Assembly (NCBI GenBank): GCA_001829185.1
Contig: MIAR01000021.1
Location: 1 to 64,000, forward strand
Origin: Spirochaetes bacterium GWB1_60_80
GTDB lineage: Bacteria; Spirochaetota; Spirochaetia; Treponematales; UBA12059
Reading direction: 5' to 3'
Length of the DNA: 64,000 nt
A model generated the notes under the pieces. It was not told the DNA's origin. It saw only the letters and a list, made by a program, of their open reading frames with translations, and searched no databases. The position numbers and the translations under genes were made by a program. Each line of letters begins with the position of its first letter. Within the stretch, counting starts at the first letter, position 1. Positions 9,236 to 16,806 of this stretch are shown piece after piece.

Positions 9236-9969
9236 GGCTGGCCGGGCAAGTTGATGAGCTCGGGCCGCAGGGCCGCGGCCAGTATGGCCATGTCGGCCAA
9301 CCCGTCGGCTTGCTTCCAGCCGGGGGGCAGCTCGATGCCGAAGGGGCGCCGGCCGATGTGCTCCGGGTAGTGGGCGTCGGAGCCGGTGGTAACAGTATGG
9401 CCCGCCGCCAGGGATCGGTCAGCCGGGCGCATCAGCTCGACGGCCTGGTAGGGTCCTTCAGGCAGGAAACCAAGTTGACTGATGGCCCCGAACATTGGCC
9501 GGTCGATGTGCGCCGGGATGACCAAGGCGTCCCAGGCGCGGCCGACGGCGCACAGCTCGTCGAAACCCAGGGTTAATGCGGCGCCGAAATAGATTTCCGG
9601 CAAGTCGACCACGCCCTCGTCGGCATCGACCACCACCTGGTCGCCCAGACGACGCCGGTCGTAGGGCAGGGGCAAGAGCCGCACGCGCAGATACTCGCCG
9701 AAGCCGAGCGCCTCGTCGACCGTGCCGAACAAGCAGAGGACGTGTACTTCCTCGATACTGGTCGCCTCCAGGCCGAAGAGTGGCACCAGGCCTTCACGGC
9801 GGGCGCATTCCAGCCAGGCCGGCGCGTTAAGGGCGCTGTTGTGGTCGGTCAGGGCCACTAGCTCCAGGCCGCGGGCGCGAGCCTGGCGGGCCAACAGCGA
9901 CGGCGACATGTCCAGGCTGGCGCAGGGCGAGAGGCAGGAATGGTTGTGGAAGTCGGCGATTACCTTCAT
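9232..9969 (-). CDS. PHP-domain metal-dependent phosphoesterase
   Basis: The protein belongs to the polymerase and histidinol phosphatase (PHP) superfamily. The N-terminal metal-binding motif DFHNHSCLSPC and the ALTDHN motif are visible, and later His/Asp residues (IPAHIDRP, GSDAHYPEH) complete the site. I chose the ATG at 9969 because GGAGGG lies 4 bases upstream; the longer frame to 10056 adds an unlikely Pro-rich tail. The 245 residues fit a stand-alone PHP enzyme. Substrate unknown. PHP, DRTGG and CBS/ATPase proteins together are, as I recall, found near [FeFe]-hydrogenase genes in other anaerobes; no hydrogenase gene is visible here. Confidence 0.88.
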   Translation of the reverse strand: MKVIADFHNHSCLSPCASLDMSPSLLARQARARGLELVALTDHNSALNAPAWLECARREGLVPLFGLEATSIEEVHVLCLFGTVDEALGFGEYLRVRLLPLPYDRRRLGDQVVVDADEGVVDLPEIYFGAALTLGFDELCAVGRAWDALVIPAHIDRPMFGAISQLGFLPEGPYQAVELMRPADRSLAAGHTVTTGSDAHYPEHIGRRPFGIELPPGWKQADGLADMAILAAALRPELINLPGQP

Positions 9970-9991
9970 CGATCCCTCCGCCAGACCGGCT

Positions 9992-10372
9992 TCAGGCGCG
10001 ATTGGCGACGGGGGCGTCGGAACGGGGAATGGCCGACAGGCCGTGCAGGACGGCATAGAGTTGGCCGGAAACCTCGAACTGGCTTAGAGGCGTCCGGAAG
10101 AGGGCGATGCCTTCCTCCCGGGCGCTGGCTATCATGTCGTCGGGGATGGGACGGGCGTTGCAGATGATAACGCTGCCGATGCCAACTAGGCCGGCTACGG
10201 CTACGGTGTTTTTATGCGCCTGGATGGTGATGAGCACGTCGCTGTCGCCGGCCTTGCCCATGACATCCGACAAGAGGTCGGAGGTGTAGCCGGCGCTGAT
10301 CTCGGCGTCGGTGAATTCGGCTTGAATGGTCTCGAGGCCGAAGTGGCCGGCTAGATCGCTTGTTTTCATCAT
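9992..10372 (-). CDS. DRTGG-domain protein
   Basis: This 126-residue cytoplasmic protein matches the small stand-alone DRTGG family, named after a domain also found in some CBS proteins. Typical features are the start SDLAGHFGLETI, the segment SDVMGKAGDSDVLITIQAHKN, and IICNARPIPDDMI. No catalytic residues are known for the family. AGGAG lies just upstream of the ATG. It sits between the CBS/ATPase and PHP genes in the same operon, which supports a joint regulatory module with a small-molecule-sensing role (inference). Confidence 0.8.
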   Translation of the reverse strand: MMKTSDLAGHFGLETIQAEFTDAEISAGYTSDLLSDVMGKAGDSDVLITIQAHKNTVAVAGLVGIGSVIICNARPIPDDMIASAREEGIALFRTPLSQFEVSGQLYAVLHGLSAIPRSDAPVANRA

Positions 10373-10485
10373 GTGCTCCTGCGGATCGTACTGGTGACGC
10401 CGGCGGCGTCGGTGGCCGCGGCGAGGCGGCCAAGGTGGGCGGGAGGCTCCGCCAGCTGGCCTGGTCGCCCGGGCATTATAGCAAA

Positions 10486-11424
10486 TCAGGCCGGCAGCGC
10501 ATAGTTGATGGTCACGCAGACCGTGGTGCCGCGGCCGGGCGCGGAGTCGAGGCTGAAGTCATCGCCGGCCCGCTTGGCGTTGGGCAGGCCCAGGCCGGCG
10601 CCGAAGCCGAGGCTGCGAATCCAATTGTTGGCGGTGGAAAAGCCTTCGGTCAGCGCTGCCGCGACGTCGGCGATGCCGGGGCCGCTGTCGCGCGCCACGA
10701 TGGTGATGCGGCCGTCGCGCACGATGTACTCCATGACGCCGCCGGAGGAATGGATAACCTGGTTCAGTTCCAGTTCGTAGCTGGCAATCGCGGCCCGCCG
10801 GATGATGGTCGGGTCCATCTTCAGGTTGCGGAGGGCTTTCTTGAGTTCGGCCGAGGCTTTACCGGCGTTGTCGAAATCGAACTGGTAGGTGTTGAAGCTG
10901 AGCGACAGCGCCGCCTCGGCTTCGTCGGAGGCATTGGCAACGGTTGGACTGGCCGGTGCGCGGATGGTGGCCTCTAGCCGCTCCACCTCACGGTTCATGG
11001 CCACCAGCAGCGTCTTGATGATGTCGGCCGCCGTAATGATGCCGGCCAGCGCGCCGTTCTTGTCGAGCACCGGGAAGCGGCGGAACTGGTAGCGGTTCAA
11101 GTAACTGATGGCAAAGGTCAGCGGCATTTCCTCTTCCAGCGTTACCACCGAGCGCGACATGCAGGCCTCTGCGCTGGAGCTGATGCGGCCGTCGTCCAGG
11201 GCCAGGAGCAGGTCGCCGATGGAAACGATGCCCAGGAGGCGGCTGCCCTCGACGATCGGCACGCCGGTGATGCCATTGTCACGCATCAGCTTTTGCACCT
11301 CGCGCATCGGGCTGTCCGGCGCCGCCGTTATCAGCTGGCGGGTCATGACATCGCGGACCTTGAGGCTGTAGATCAAGTCGAGAACGACGCGCGAGCCGCC
11401 CTCGGTATTGATGGGAATGTCCAT
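10486..11424 (-). CDS. CBS-pair protein with a C-terminal anti-sigma-type ATPase domain
   Basis: Two CBS motifs occupy the first half (VRDVMTRQLITAAPDSPMREV; MSRSVVTLEEEMPLTFAI, each followed by a GIVSIGDLL or GIITAADII strand-helix) and would bind an adenine nucleotide. The second half is a GHKL ATPase domain of the RsbW/anti-sigma type: ELELNQVIHSS, ARDSGPGI, GFGAGLGLPN and GRGTTV. I prefer ATG 11424 (MDIPINTEGG): TTGCCT, 17 bp, weak GACAGT, 6 bp and then this ATG fit the leaderless geometry seen elsewhere. ATG 11442 is an alternative. It heads the operon and is divergent from cheD. Confidence 0.85.
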   Translation of the reverse strand: MDIPINTEGGSRVVLDLIYSLKVRDVMTRQLITAAPDSPMREVQKLMRDNGITGVPIVEGSRLLGIVSIGDLLLALDDGRISSSAEACMSRSVVTLEEEMPLTFAISYLNRYQFRRFPVLDKNGALAGIITAADIIKTLLVAMNREVERLEATIRAPASPTVANASDEAEAALSLSFNTYQFDFDNAGKASAELKKALRNLKMDPTIIRRAAIASYELELNQVIHSSGGVMEYIVRDGRITIVARDSGPGIADVAAALTEGFSTANNWIRSLGFGAGLGLPNAKRAGDDFSLDSAPGRGTTVCVTINYALPA

Positions 11425-11515
11425 GCTGATACTGTCGCGCATGGCGACGCAAAAGGCAAACCGGCTGGCTTGGCGGCGGTCCAGCTGCGCCCTTGGTCGC
11501 CCTGACGCCTGAAAA

Positions 11516-11550
11516 TTGCATATTCCAGCGCTTTTCATTATATTGGCTGC
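11516..11550 (+). promoter_or_regulatory. cheD promoter with leaderless geometry
   Basis: TTGCAT (11516-11521), 17 bp, TATATT (11539-11544), then exactly 6 bp to the ATG. The predicted transcription start falls on the start codon, and there is no Shine-Dalgarno sequence. Confidence 0.75.
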
Positions 11551-12168
11551 ATGGAGTACCGCGCGCCTTCGCTCTTTGATCGGATCGTTATACCGCCCGG
11601 CGGCCACCGAGCCCTGGCCGGGAAGGCCGTCCTGCAAACCCTGCTGGGCTCCTGCGTGGCGGCCTGCCTGTACGACGAGCGCGCCAAGGTAGCTGGCATG
11701 AACCATTTCTTGCTGGCCAACAGCCGCTACGCGCGCAGCCTGCCCCTAACCGTTACCGAGGCCGGCCGCTACGGCATCAATGCCATGGAAATGCTGATCA
11801 ACGACATGCTCAAGCTGGGCGCCGAGAAGCGGCGGATGAAGGCCAAGGTGTTTGGCGCCGGCAATGTGGTGTTTGGAATTTCCAGCGACAATTTTTTGTG
11901 CGTAGGCGACGTCAACGGCCGTTTTATTCGGGAGTTCCTGAAAACCGAGGGTATCCCCCTGGTCTCGGAGGACTTGGGCGGTGAGCTAGGCCGGGTGATC
12001 CATTTCCACACCGACACCTACGAGGTTTTTCGCCGCTTTATTCCCCGTACTCAGACGGTGCGTCTGGAAGAAAAAGAGTATACCTTCTGGAGTAGCGAGG
12101 TGGAGCGCAAGCCGCTGGACGGATCGGTGGTTTTGTTTGGCGACCAAAGCCCGCCGCGCTCAAATTGA
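11551..12168 (+). CDS. cheD: CheD chemoreceptor glutamine deamidase
   Basis: CheD deamidates glutamines in methyl-accepting chemotaxis receptors and, in other bacteria, is bound by CheC. The catalytic Cys lies in LLGSCVAACLYD (near residue 31) and the His in GMNHFLLAN (near residue 48), both as in the family. A conserved C-terminal beta region follows (FGAGNVVFGI). At 205 residues it is slightly longer than the usual 160-200. No other che gene is adjacent. It is divergent from the CBS/ATPase operon and ends 19 bp before a strong terminator. Confidence 0.93.
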   Translation: MEYRAPSLFDRIVIPPGGHRALAGKAVLQTLLGSCVAACLYDERAKVAGMNHFLLANSRYARSLPLTVTEAGRYGINAMEMLINDMLKLGAEKRRMKAKVFGAGNVVFGISSDNFLCVGDVNGRFIREFLKTEGIPLVSEDLGGELGRVIHFHTDTYEVFRRFIPRTQTVRLEEKEYTFWSSEVERKPLDGSVVLFGDQSPPRSN

Positions 12169-12186
12169 CCAGCCGGCCGGCCGACC

Positions 12187-12316
12187 GTTAAAAAAAGCCG
12201 AACGCGGCTTTTTTTAACATACTATAACTGTAGCAATTTCGTAGAAAGCCGTAGGGCTTTTCGAGGAATTGCACTGCAGGTTTTTGAAAAGCGTCGAGTT
12301 TTTCAAAAACCTGCTA
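12187..12316. repeat. Terminator hairpin plus divergent copy of the three-hairpin repeat
   Basis: Positions 12187-12218 form a perfect 14-bp stem with loop AACG and runs of seven A and seven T, a good terminator for cheD. The whole stretch keeps the layout of the 135-bp repeat next to it: three stem-loops, the middle one flanked by CAATT and GAGGAATTG, and the last ending ACCTGCTA. The stem sequences differ but still pair (AGGTTTTTGAAAA with TTTTTCAAAAACCT). It abuts the full copy at a shared TA (12315-12316). Confidence 0.6.
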
Positions 12317-12449
12317 GCAGGGTGTTGAAAAACGCGGATGCGGCTTTTCAACACTTCAAAAGCCGGTACAATTACGCAGCATAGCGCAAGCTATGCGAGG
12401 AATTGTTAAGGTTGTTGAGAAAGCAACCGGCTTTTTCAACAACCTGCTA
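12315..12449 (+). mobile_element. 135-bp three-hairpin MITE, copy A
   Basis: TA lies at both ends (12315-12316 and 12448-12449). The outer hairpins contain GTGTTGAAAA...TTTTCAACAC and GGTTGTTGAGAAA...TTTTTCAACAACC. The centre is GCATAGC, loop GCAA, GCTATGC between CAATT and GAATTG. It is nearly identical to copies at 28162, 31119, 38727 and 50463. Its right-hand TA is part of the stop codon of the minus-strand yaeQ gene. Confidence 0.9.
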
Positions 12450-12986
12450 GAGCTCCAGCCGCTGCGGTACCACTTCCACCGCGCCGCCCTCGTCGTCACG
12501 CAGCCACACCACGCCGTCCTGGACGGCACATTGTACGGTCAGCTTGCGCCGGGCCAGGCTGCCCAGGGCGGCGGCCTCCTGGTCGGTGATAGACCAGAGC
12601 GCCAGGTTGCGCAGGCCGGCCAGCCGTTTGCGGATCGGCTCGTACCATCGTTCCGGGAACTGCGAGTAGGTGTAGACCAGCACTTGGCGGGCGCGACCGC
12701 AGGCCTTGGTCAGGACGCGTTCGTCGGGATGCCCCAGCTCCACCCACCGCTCGATGTCGCCGGTCAGGTCCTTCTGCCACAGGTCAGGCTCGCCCGATTC
12801 GGATACTCCGCCGCCGAAGGCCAGGCGTGGGTGGGCCTGGAGGGCGTAGACCAGCAGCCGCACCATCAGGCGCTCCTCGGTCTCGGACGGGTGGCGGGCC
12901 AGCTTTAGCTGATAGGTGGCGAAGTGTTGGCGGTCGAGATCGACCACCTCGAGTTCGGCTGCGTAAATGGTTGCTTTAAGTGCCAT
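12447..12986 (-). CDS. yaeQ: YaeQ family protein (PD-(D/E)XK-like fold)
   Basis: The 179 residues match the YaeQ family along their length: start MALKATIYAAELEVVDLDR, RHPSETEERLMVRLLVYAL, EPDLWQKDLTGDIERWVELG, KACGRARQVLVYTYS and the C-terminal QDGVVWLRDD. YaeQ proteins are cytoplasmic and share a nuclease-like fold, but their job is not settled. The family is mainly proteobacterial, so transfer is possible. The gene is bracketed by repeats: its TAG stop lies at the edge of copy A, and copy B lies 43 bp upstream of its start. Confidence 0.92.
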   Translation of the reverse strand: MALKATIYAAELEVVDLDRQHFATYQLKLARHPSETEERLMVRLLVYALQAHPRLAFGGGVSESGEPDLWQKDLTGDIERWVELGHPDERVLTKACGRARQVLVYTYSQFPERWYEPIRKRLAGLRNLALWSITDQEAAALGSLARRKLTVQCAVQDGVVWLRDDEGGAVEVVPQRLEL

Positions 12987-13028
12987 TGTACCAGTATGGC
13001 GGGAAGCCCGCCACCGCGTCCAGAGCTT

Positions 13029-13083
13029 TAACAGGGTGTTGAAAAACGCGAATGCGGCTTTTCAACACTTCAACAACCTGTCA
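13029..13083. mobile_element. Internally deleted copy of the 135-bp repeat (copy B)
   Basis: It keeps the left hairpin of the family (from TAACAGGGTGTTGAAAAACGC) and then jumps to the last bases of the right end (CAACAACCTG). The junction lies in TTCAA, which occurs on both sides of the missing 80 bp, so deletion between short direct repeats is likely. Its right end, TCA on the plus strand, is the TGA stop of the next minus-strand gene. Confidence 0.75.
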
Positions 13084-13713
13084 GTTATTGCGCCGGTTGT
13101 TCTCGTTGATGAAGCTGGCCGACAGGACGACGTGTTCATGGCTCTGACCGCTGGTGGCGGCATAGCGCACCAGCTCGCCCTTCAGGAAGCGATCCAGGCA
13201 ATCGTCGAACTCTGGCTTGGCCATGCCGACGTGGCTGTTTACCCAGACGCAGAGCGCATCGACCGCTACTTTGTAGCCGCCGTCGAAAATTTTCTCGCCG
13301 TGGCGTAGGGCGTAGTCGACCATGGCGTGGGCCGCCCGCTCGCGCGGGATGGTCTCGGTCAGCTCGGAAATGTGGATATTTGACGAACGGATGCGCGCTG
13401 CCAAGGTCTTAATGATGGTCAGGGCGAATTTGGGATTGCCGAGCACCATAGAATCGAAAATGGCTTCGTCCACCGCCAGCAAGCGGGTCGCTTCGGCCGC
13501 CACCGCCGTAGCCGAGCGCGGACGGCCGTCGATCAAGGCCATCTCGCCGAAAAACTCGTTGGGCGTCTTGACCACCTTGAGCACCATTTCGCCGGCGTCA
13601 ACCTTCTTGCGCAGTTCGACGCAACCGCTGACCATGATGTACATCAGGTCACCCTGGTCGCCCTCTTTGAAAATAACATCGCCGGTGGCGAAGGATTTTG
13701 TGTTGTCTGCCAT
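13081..13713 (-). CDS. Cyclic-nucleotide-binding (Crp/Fnr-like) protein without a clear HTH
   Basis: The N-terminal about 120 residues are a cNMP-binding beta-roll: FATGDVIFKEGDQGDLMYIMVSG, NEFFGEMALIDGRPRSATAVA with the phosphate-binding GEMALID...RSATA pattern. The C-terminal about 85 residues should be the DNA-binding part, but I cannot see a convincing Crp helix-turn-helix, so it may bind DNA divergently or be a signalling protein. The start at 13713 (MADNTK) is supported by the leaderless promoter and the exact fit to the cNMP domain; the longer frame to 13803 is rejected. Confidence 0.85.
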   Translation of the reverse strand: MADNTKSFATGDVIFKEGDQGDLMYIMVSGCVELRKKVDAGEMVLKVVKTPNEFFGEMALIDGRPRSATAVAAEATRLLAVDEAIFDSMVLGNPKFALTIIKTLAARIRSSNIHISELTETIPRERAAHAMVDYALRHGEKIFDGGYKVAVDALCVWVNSHVGMAKPEFDDCLDRFLKGELVRYAATSGQSHEHVVLSASFINENNRRNN

Positions 13714-13719
13714 GCCTGA

Positions 13720-13748
13720 ATAGTAGCTGGTTGGCGGGAGGATTGCAA
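13720..13748 (-). promoter_or_regulatory. Leaderless-type promoter of the cNMP-binding gene
   Basis: On the minus strand: TTGCAA (13748-13743), 17 bp, TACTAT (13725-13720), 6 bp, ATG at 13713. No Shine-Dalgarno sequence precedes the ATG. Confidence 0.7.
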
Positions 13749-13765
13749 GGCGGGGATGGCCTGGC

Positions 13766-13798
13766 AAAAAAGCCTGCCCGGAAAGGGGCAAGCCTTTT
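13766..13798 (-). terminator. Terminator after the LCCL lipoprotein gene
   Basis: Read on the minus strand, GGCTTGCCCC, loop TTTC, GGGCAGGC form a GC-rich stem with wobble pairs, followed by a run of six T. Confidence 0.6.
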
Positions 13799-13818
13799 GT
13801 CATGAATAATCTAGCGGC

Positions 13819-14250
13819 TTAGTTGGCAGTTGTAAAGCGGTAGCTGTAACCCCAGCTGGAGTAATCCATGGTAGTAACGCCATTGGCGGTGCTGTTTGAA
13901 TAGTTATCCTGGCCGGCCAGAATTTCCAAGTAGACGGTGCCGCCGCTGGTAGCGATGACCCCGGCATGGACCGCGGCCGGGCCGATCCGCGAATCGGTGG
14001 TATAGACGGCGGTACCCCAAACCAAGGGACTGCTGATATCAAGCGACAGTGGTTTAGGTGGCACGACTACTTTATAAACCTTGCCGATACTGGCGGCGCT
14101 GAGGTCAACGGAACTGTCGATTCCCTGGGTCCAGGGGTCAAAGTCATTGTCGAAAGATAAATAATTCATAAACAAGCTGTCCAGCAGATCGCAGCTGGAT
14201 ACCATACCCAGCGCCAGCACCGTCAATAAGACGGCCCAAAATTTCTTCAT
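13819..14250 (-). CDS. LCCL-domain lipoprotein
   Basis: The 143-residue product has a lipoprotein signal peptide (lipobox VSSC, Cys near residue 20). From about residue 75 to the end it has an LCCL-type domain: LVWGTAVYTTDSRIGPAAVHAGVI, then GGTVYLEIL, GQDNYSNSTANGVTTMDYSSW and YSYRF. The Cys that normally follows S-x-I in LCCL domains is Gly here. LCCL domains are best known from secreted eukaryotic proteins but also occur in bacteria; binding partners are unknown. AGGAG lies 6 bases upstream of the ATG. It is monocistronic and divergent from the TetR/ABC operon. Confidence 0.82.
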   Translation of the reverse strand: MKKFWAVLLTVLALGMVSSCDLLDSLFMNYLSFDNDFDPWTQGIDSSVDLSAASIGKVYKVVVPPKPLSLDISSPLVWGTAVYTTDSRIGPAAVHAGVIATSGGTVYLEILAGQDNYSNSTANGVTTMDYSSWGYSYRFTTAN

Positions 14251-14300
14251 GTTTCACTCCTGATCTGAGATAGGGCTACCAGTTTGGGTAGCCAGAGGTG

Positions 14301-14329
14301 ACTATAGCACGGGCTAGTTCGAAAACCAA
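14301..14329 (-). promoter_or_regulatory. Promoter of the LCCL lipoprotein gene
   Basis: Minus strand: TTGGTT (14329-14324), 17 bp, TATAGT (14306-14301). Unlike the leaderless set, it leaves a 5' leader of about 45 bases with a Shine-Dalgarno sequence. Confidence 0.6.
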
Positions 14330-14353
14330 CGTGCCGGTGTAGGGTCTGACCCC

Positions 14354-14404
14354 TTGACCACCTGGTCAAGCCGCGTTATATTTAAGCTATGACCACCTGG
14401 TCAA
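14354..14404 (+). promoter_or_regulatory. Promoter with two identical palindromic operators for TetR
   Basis: A perfect 16-bp palindrome, TTGACCACCTGGTCAA, at 14354-14369 contains the -35 box TTGACC. The same sequence, missing one base of symmetry, recurs at 14390-14404. The centres are about 35 bp apart. The -10 box TATATT (14377-14382) lies 17 bp from the -35 and 6 bp from an ATG at 14389. This layout fits autorepression by the downstream TetR protein. Confidence 0.8.
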
Positions 14405-14427
14405 CAGGCTTTTACTGGGAGGACACC

Positions 14428-15093
14428 GTGCCGGATATCTCTCAACTGGTGGACGACAGTTTCTTGCGCCTGCCGGCCGACAAGGCCAGCGCCATCCTGG
14501 CGGCGGCGCGGGCCGAGTTCTCGGAGCAGGGCTTTGCCGCGGCGTCCACCAATCGCATCGTGCAGGCCGCCGGTATCGCCAAGGGCTCGTTGTTCAACTA
14601 TTTCCGCGATAAGGCGGCGCTGTTCCTGTATCTGCACTACCGCTGCGCCTTGGACCAGTTGGCCGTCTTCCGGCAGCATCGGGCGCGCATCCAGGCCGGC
14701 CGTGACGCGGTAGACCGCCTGCGGCTGGCGGTAGAGCTCAGCCTGGCGCAGTACGAACGCGACCCGGCGGCCTATCGCTTCTCGCTGACCCTGGCCGGTG
14801 CCGACGCCGAGGCGCTGGTGCCGCGCTATGCGGCGCTGTTTGACCCGGCGGATAGCCGCGAGCTGTTCCGTGACCTGATGACGCCGCCCGGTTCGGGCGA
14901 CTCGCCGGCCCTGGCCCAGACGCTGCAGTGGCTGCTGGCCGGCATCAAGCTGGAGTTGCAAGCCTGCCTCCGCCGCCGTCTGAGCCCTGCCGAAATCCGC
15001 GACCAGTTGCTGGCGCGCATCGAACTGATCCGCAGCGTCCTGAAAGCCGGTCCACATACCGGCCAGGACAACGGGTCGACCAAGGAGGCATGA
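14428..15093 (+). CDS. TetR-family regulator of an ABC exporter
   Basis: The N-terminal helix-turn-helix is clear: AILAAARAEFSEQGFAAASTNRIVQAAGIAKGSLFNYFRDKAALF. The C-terminal ligand-binding part is helical and poorly conserved, as usual. Two starts are possible: GTG 14428 with a strong GGGAGGA ribosome site 4 bases upstream, or ATG 14389, which fits the leaderless geometry but would place the second operator inside the first codons. I prefer GTG. The exporter ATPase begins 2 bases after the stop, so repressor and exporter form one operon controlled by the palindromes upstream. Confidence 0.9.
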   Translation: MPDISQLVDDSFLRLPADKASAILAAARAEFSEQGFAAASTNRIVQAAGIAKGSLFNYFRDKAALFLYLHYRCALDQLAVFRQHRARIQAGRDAVDRLRLAVELSLAQYERDPAAYRFSLTLAGADAEALVPRYAALFDPADSRELFRDLMTPPGSGDSPALAQTLQWLLAGIKLELQACLRRRLSPAEIRDQLLARIELIRSVLKAGPHTGQDNGSTKEA

Positions 15094-15094
15094 C

Positions 15095-15988
15095 ATGATT
15101 ACTGTGGAACATCTGCGCCACGACTACGAAGGCAAGGGCAATTACGCCGTCGACGACATCAGCTTCCAGGTGCCGCCCGGCCATATTTTCGGCTTTCTGG
15201 GGCCGTCCGGGGCGGGTAAGAGCACGGTACAGAACATTTTGACCGGGCTGCTGCCCCTCCAGGAGGGCGAGGCGACCCTGGCCGGCCAGACAGTGCGGCG
15301 TCTGCGACCAGTCTTCTTCAACCGCATCGGCTACTCCTTCGAGCATCCCAACCTGTTCGGCAAGCTGACCGCCCTCGAGAATCTGCGCTTCTACGCCGGC
15401 CTGTTCGCGGTGCCCACCCTAGACCCCTTCCAGCTGCTGGAACGAGTGGGCCTGGGCGGCTCGGCGCATAAGCGCGTAGCTCAGTATTCCAAGGGCATGA
15501 AACAGCGTCTGCTATTCGTGCGTTCCATCATGCACCGGCCGGACATTCTGTTCCTGGACGAGCCGGAATCGGGCCTTGATCCTAGCACCGCCTTGGTCAT
15601 CAAGCAGATGATCCGCGAGGAGCGCGACCGCGGCGCCGCGGTACTGCTGACTACCCACAACATGTACGCCGCCGACGAACTGTGCGACCAAGTGGCTTTT
15701 ATGGACCACGGCCGCATCCTGGCGGCCGGCAGCCCGCGTCAGCTCAAGTTGCAGTACGGCGAGAGCCTGGTGCGCGTCGAGTACCGGCCGGCCGCCCCAA
15801 CCAGCGCTGCGACAGCCACTGCCGGCGCAGCCGGGCTGGAACGGGCCAGCCTCGACCTGGCGCGGCCGGAGGACCAGGCTAGCCTGAACCGGCTGATGCA
15901 AAGTGCCCGTATCGAGACCATCCATTCCAGCGAGGCCAGCCTGGAGGCCATCTTCATCAAATTGACCGGGCGGAGCCTCAGCCAATGA
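15095..15988 (+). CDS. ABC transporter ATP-binding protein
   Basis: This cytoplasmic ATPase of an ABC-2 type exporter has 297 residues. Walker A is GPSGAGKST. The signature region reads YSKGMKQRL, a variant of LSGG common in drug or antibiotic exporters. Walker B is ILFLDEPESGLD, and the H-loop lies in LLTTHNM. A GGAGG site precedes the ATG. The C-terminal about 60 residues after the nucleotide-binding domain are variable, and its stop overlaps the next permease by 4 bp. Confidence 0.94.
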   Translation: MITVEHLRHDYEGKGNYAVDDISFQVPPGHIFGFLGPSGAGKSTVQNILTGLLPLQEGEATLAGQTVRRLRPVFFNRIGYSFEHPNLFGKLTALENLRFYAGLFAVPTLDPFQLLERVGLGGSAHKRVAQYSKGMKQRLLFVRSIMHRPDILFLDEPESGLDPSTALVIKQMIREERDRGAAVLLTTHNMYAADELCDQVAFMDHGRILAAGSPRQLKLQYGESLVRVEYRPAAPTSAATATAGAAGLERASLDLARPEDQASLNRLMQSARIETIHSSEASLEAIFIKLTGRSLSQ

Positions 15989-16806
15989 AAGCCTTCAGCA
16001 GCTTGATCCGGCAGGAAGCGCTTATCATGGCCCGGAATCACCTGTTTATGGTTTTAGCCATCGTGCTGGCGGCCAGCGCCGGCAGTATCCATCTAGTGCG
16101 CTGGTACGACGCCAGCCGGACAGCTCCCGAGCGGCCGGCCATGCTCCAGGCCGGTGGCCACCGCCTGGCCGTGGAATATCTGCCGGCCAGCGTGGCCGAG
16201 CCACCGTTAGCCGAGCGGATGGCGGTGGCCCTGATGGTCTGCGAGGTGCTGATCCTCGGCTTCCTGTTCGGCTCGGTCGGGCTGTTTCAGGAGAAGGAGG
16301 AAGGCAGCCTGCGCGCTTACCGCCTGAGCCCGGGCGGCCAGGCCCGCTGGATCGGCGCCAAGTTGACGCTCTGGACCGGCCTGAGCGTAGCCTATGCGTT
16401 TGCGCTACTCGGAACGGCGGCGCTCCGGCTGGATGGAGCCAGTCTGGCCGGCATCGCCCTTGTTACCGCTTTAGGCGGCTGCCTGATGACGGCCCTGGGT
16501 TTGGCTATCAGCGCCTGCTTTCAGAACCTCAGCCAGTGGTTCATCCCCGGCGTCGGCGTCCTGCTGGTCAACATGCTGCCGCTGGCCTTTCAGGGCGCGA
16601 CCAACCCGCCGGTCTGGCTGTGGCTTATTCCGGGCTGGCCAGCCCTCCAGGCCTACGGCCAGCTGCTGTCCGGCGCTGGCCAGGCGGCTGGCGGCGGTGT
16701 GGCGCTGAGCTGGCTGGTGGTCTGGTTGTTGGCGGCCAACTGCTTAATGCTGCCGACGCTGGCCTGGGTGGTGCGGCGGCGTATTTTCAAGGAGGCGCGC
16801 TCATGA
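15985..16806 (+). CDS. ABC-2 type exporter permease (first)
   Basis: The 273-residue membrane protein has one N-terminal segment, a short extracytoplasmic loop (about residues 40-75), then about five hydrophobic segments such as LMVCEVLILGFLFGSVGLF and LVTALGGCLMTALGLAIS. This is the layout of ABC-2 permeases. It overlaps its neighbours by 4 bp on each side, and the two permeases probably form a heterodimer with the ATPase. Substrate unknown. Confidence 0.88.
   Translation: MKAFSSLIRQEALIMARNHLFMVLAIVLAASAGSIHLVRWYDASRTAPERPAMLQAGGHRLAVEYLPASVAEPPLAERMAVALMVCEVLILGFLFGSVGLFQEKEEGSLRAYRLSPGGQARWIGAKLTLWTGLSVAYAFALLGTAALRLDGASLAGIALVTALGGCLMTALGLAISACFQNLSQWFIPGVGVLLVNMLPLAFQGATNPPVWLWLIPGWPALQAYGQLLSGAGQAAGGGVALSWLVVWLLAANCLMLPTLAWVVRRRIFKEARS

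Noticed and set aside
12393-12908. ORF starting MRGIVKVVEKATGFFNNLL
   Set aside because: The first 19 codons are encoded by the repeat and recur at 28218, 31175 and 50519 reading outwards into unrelated sequence. It is an artefact of the element, not a gene.
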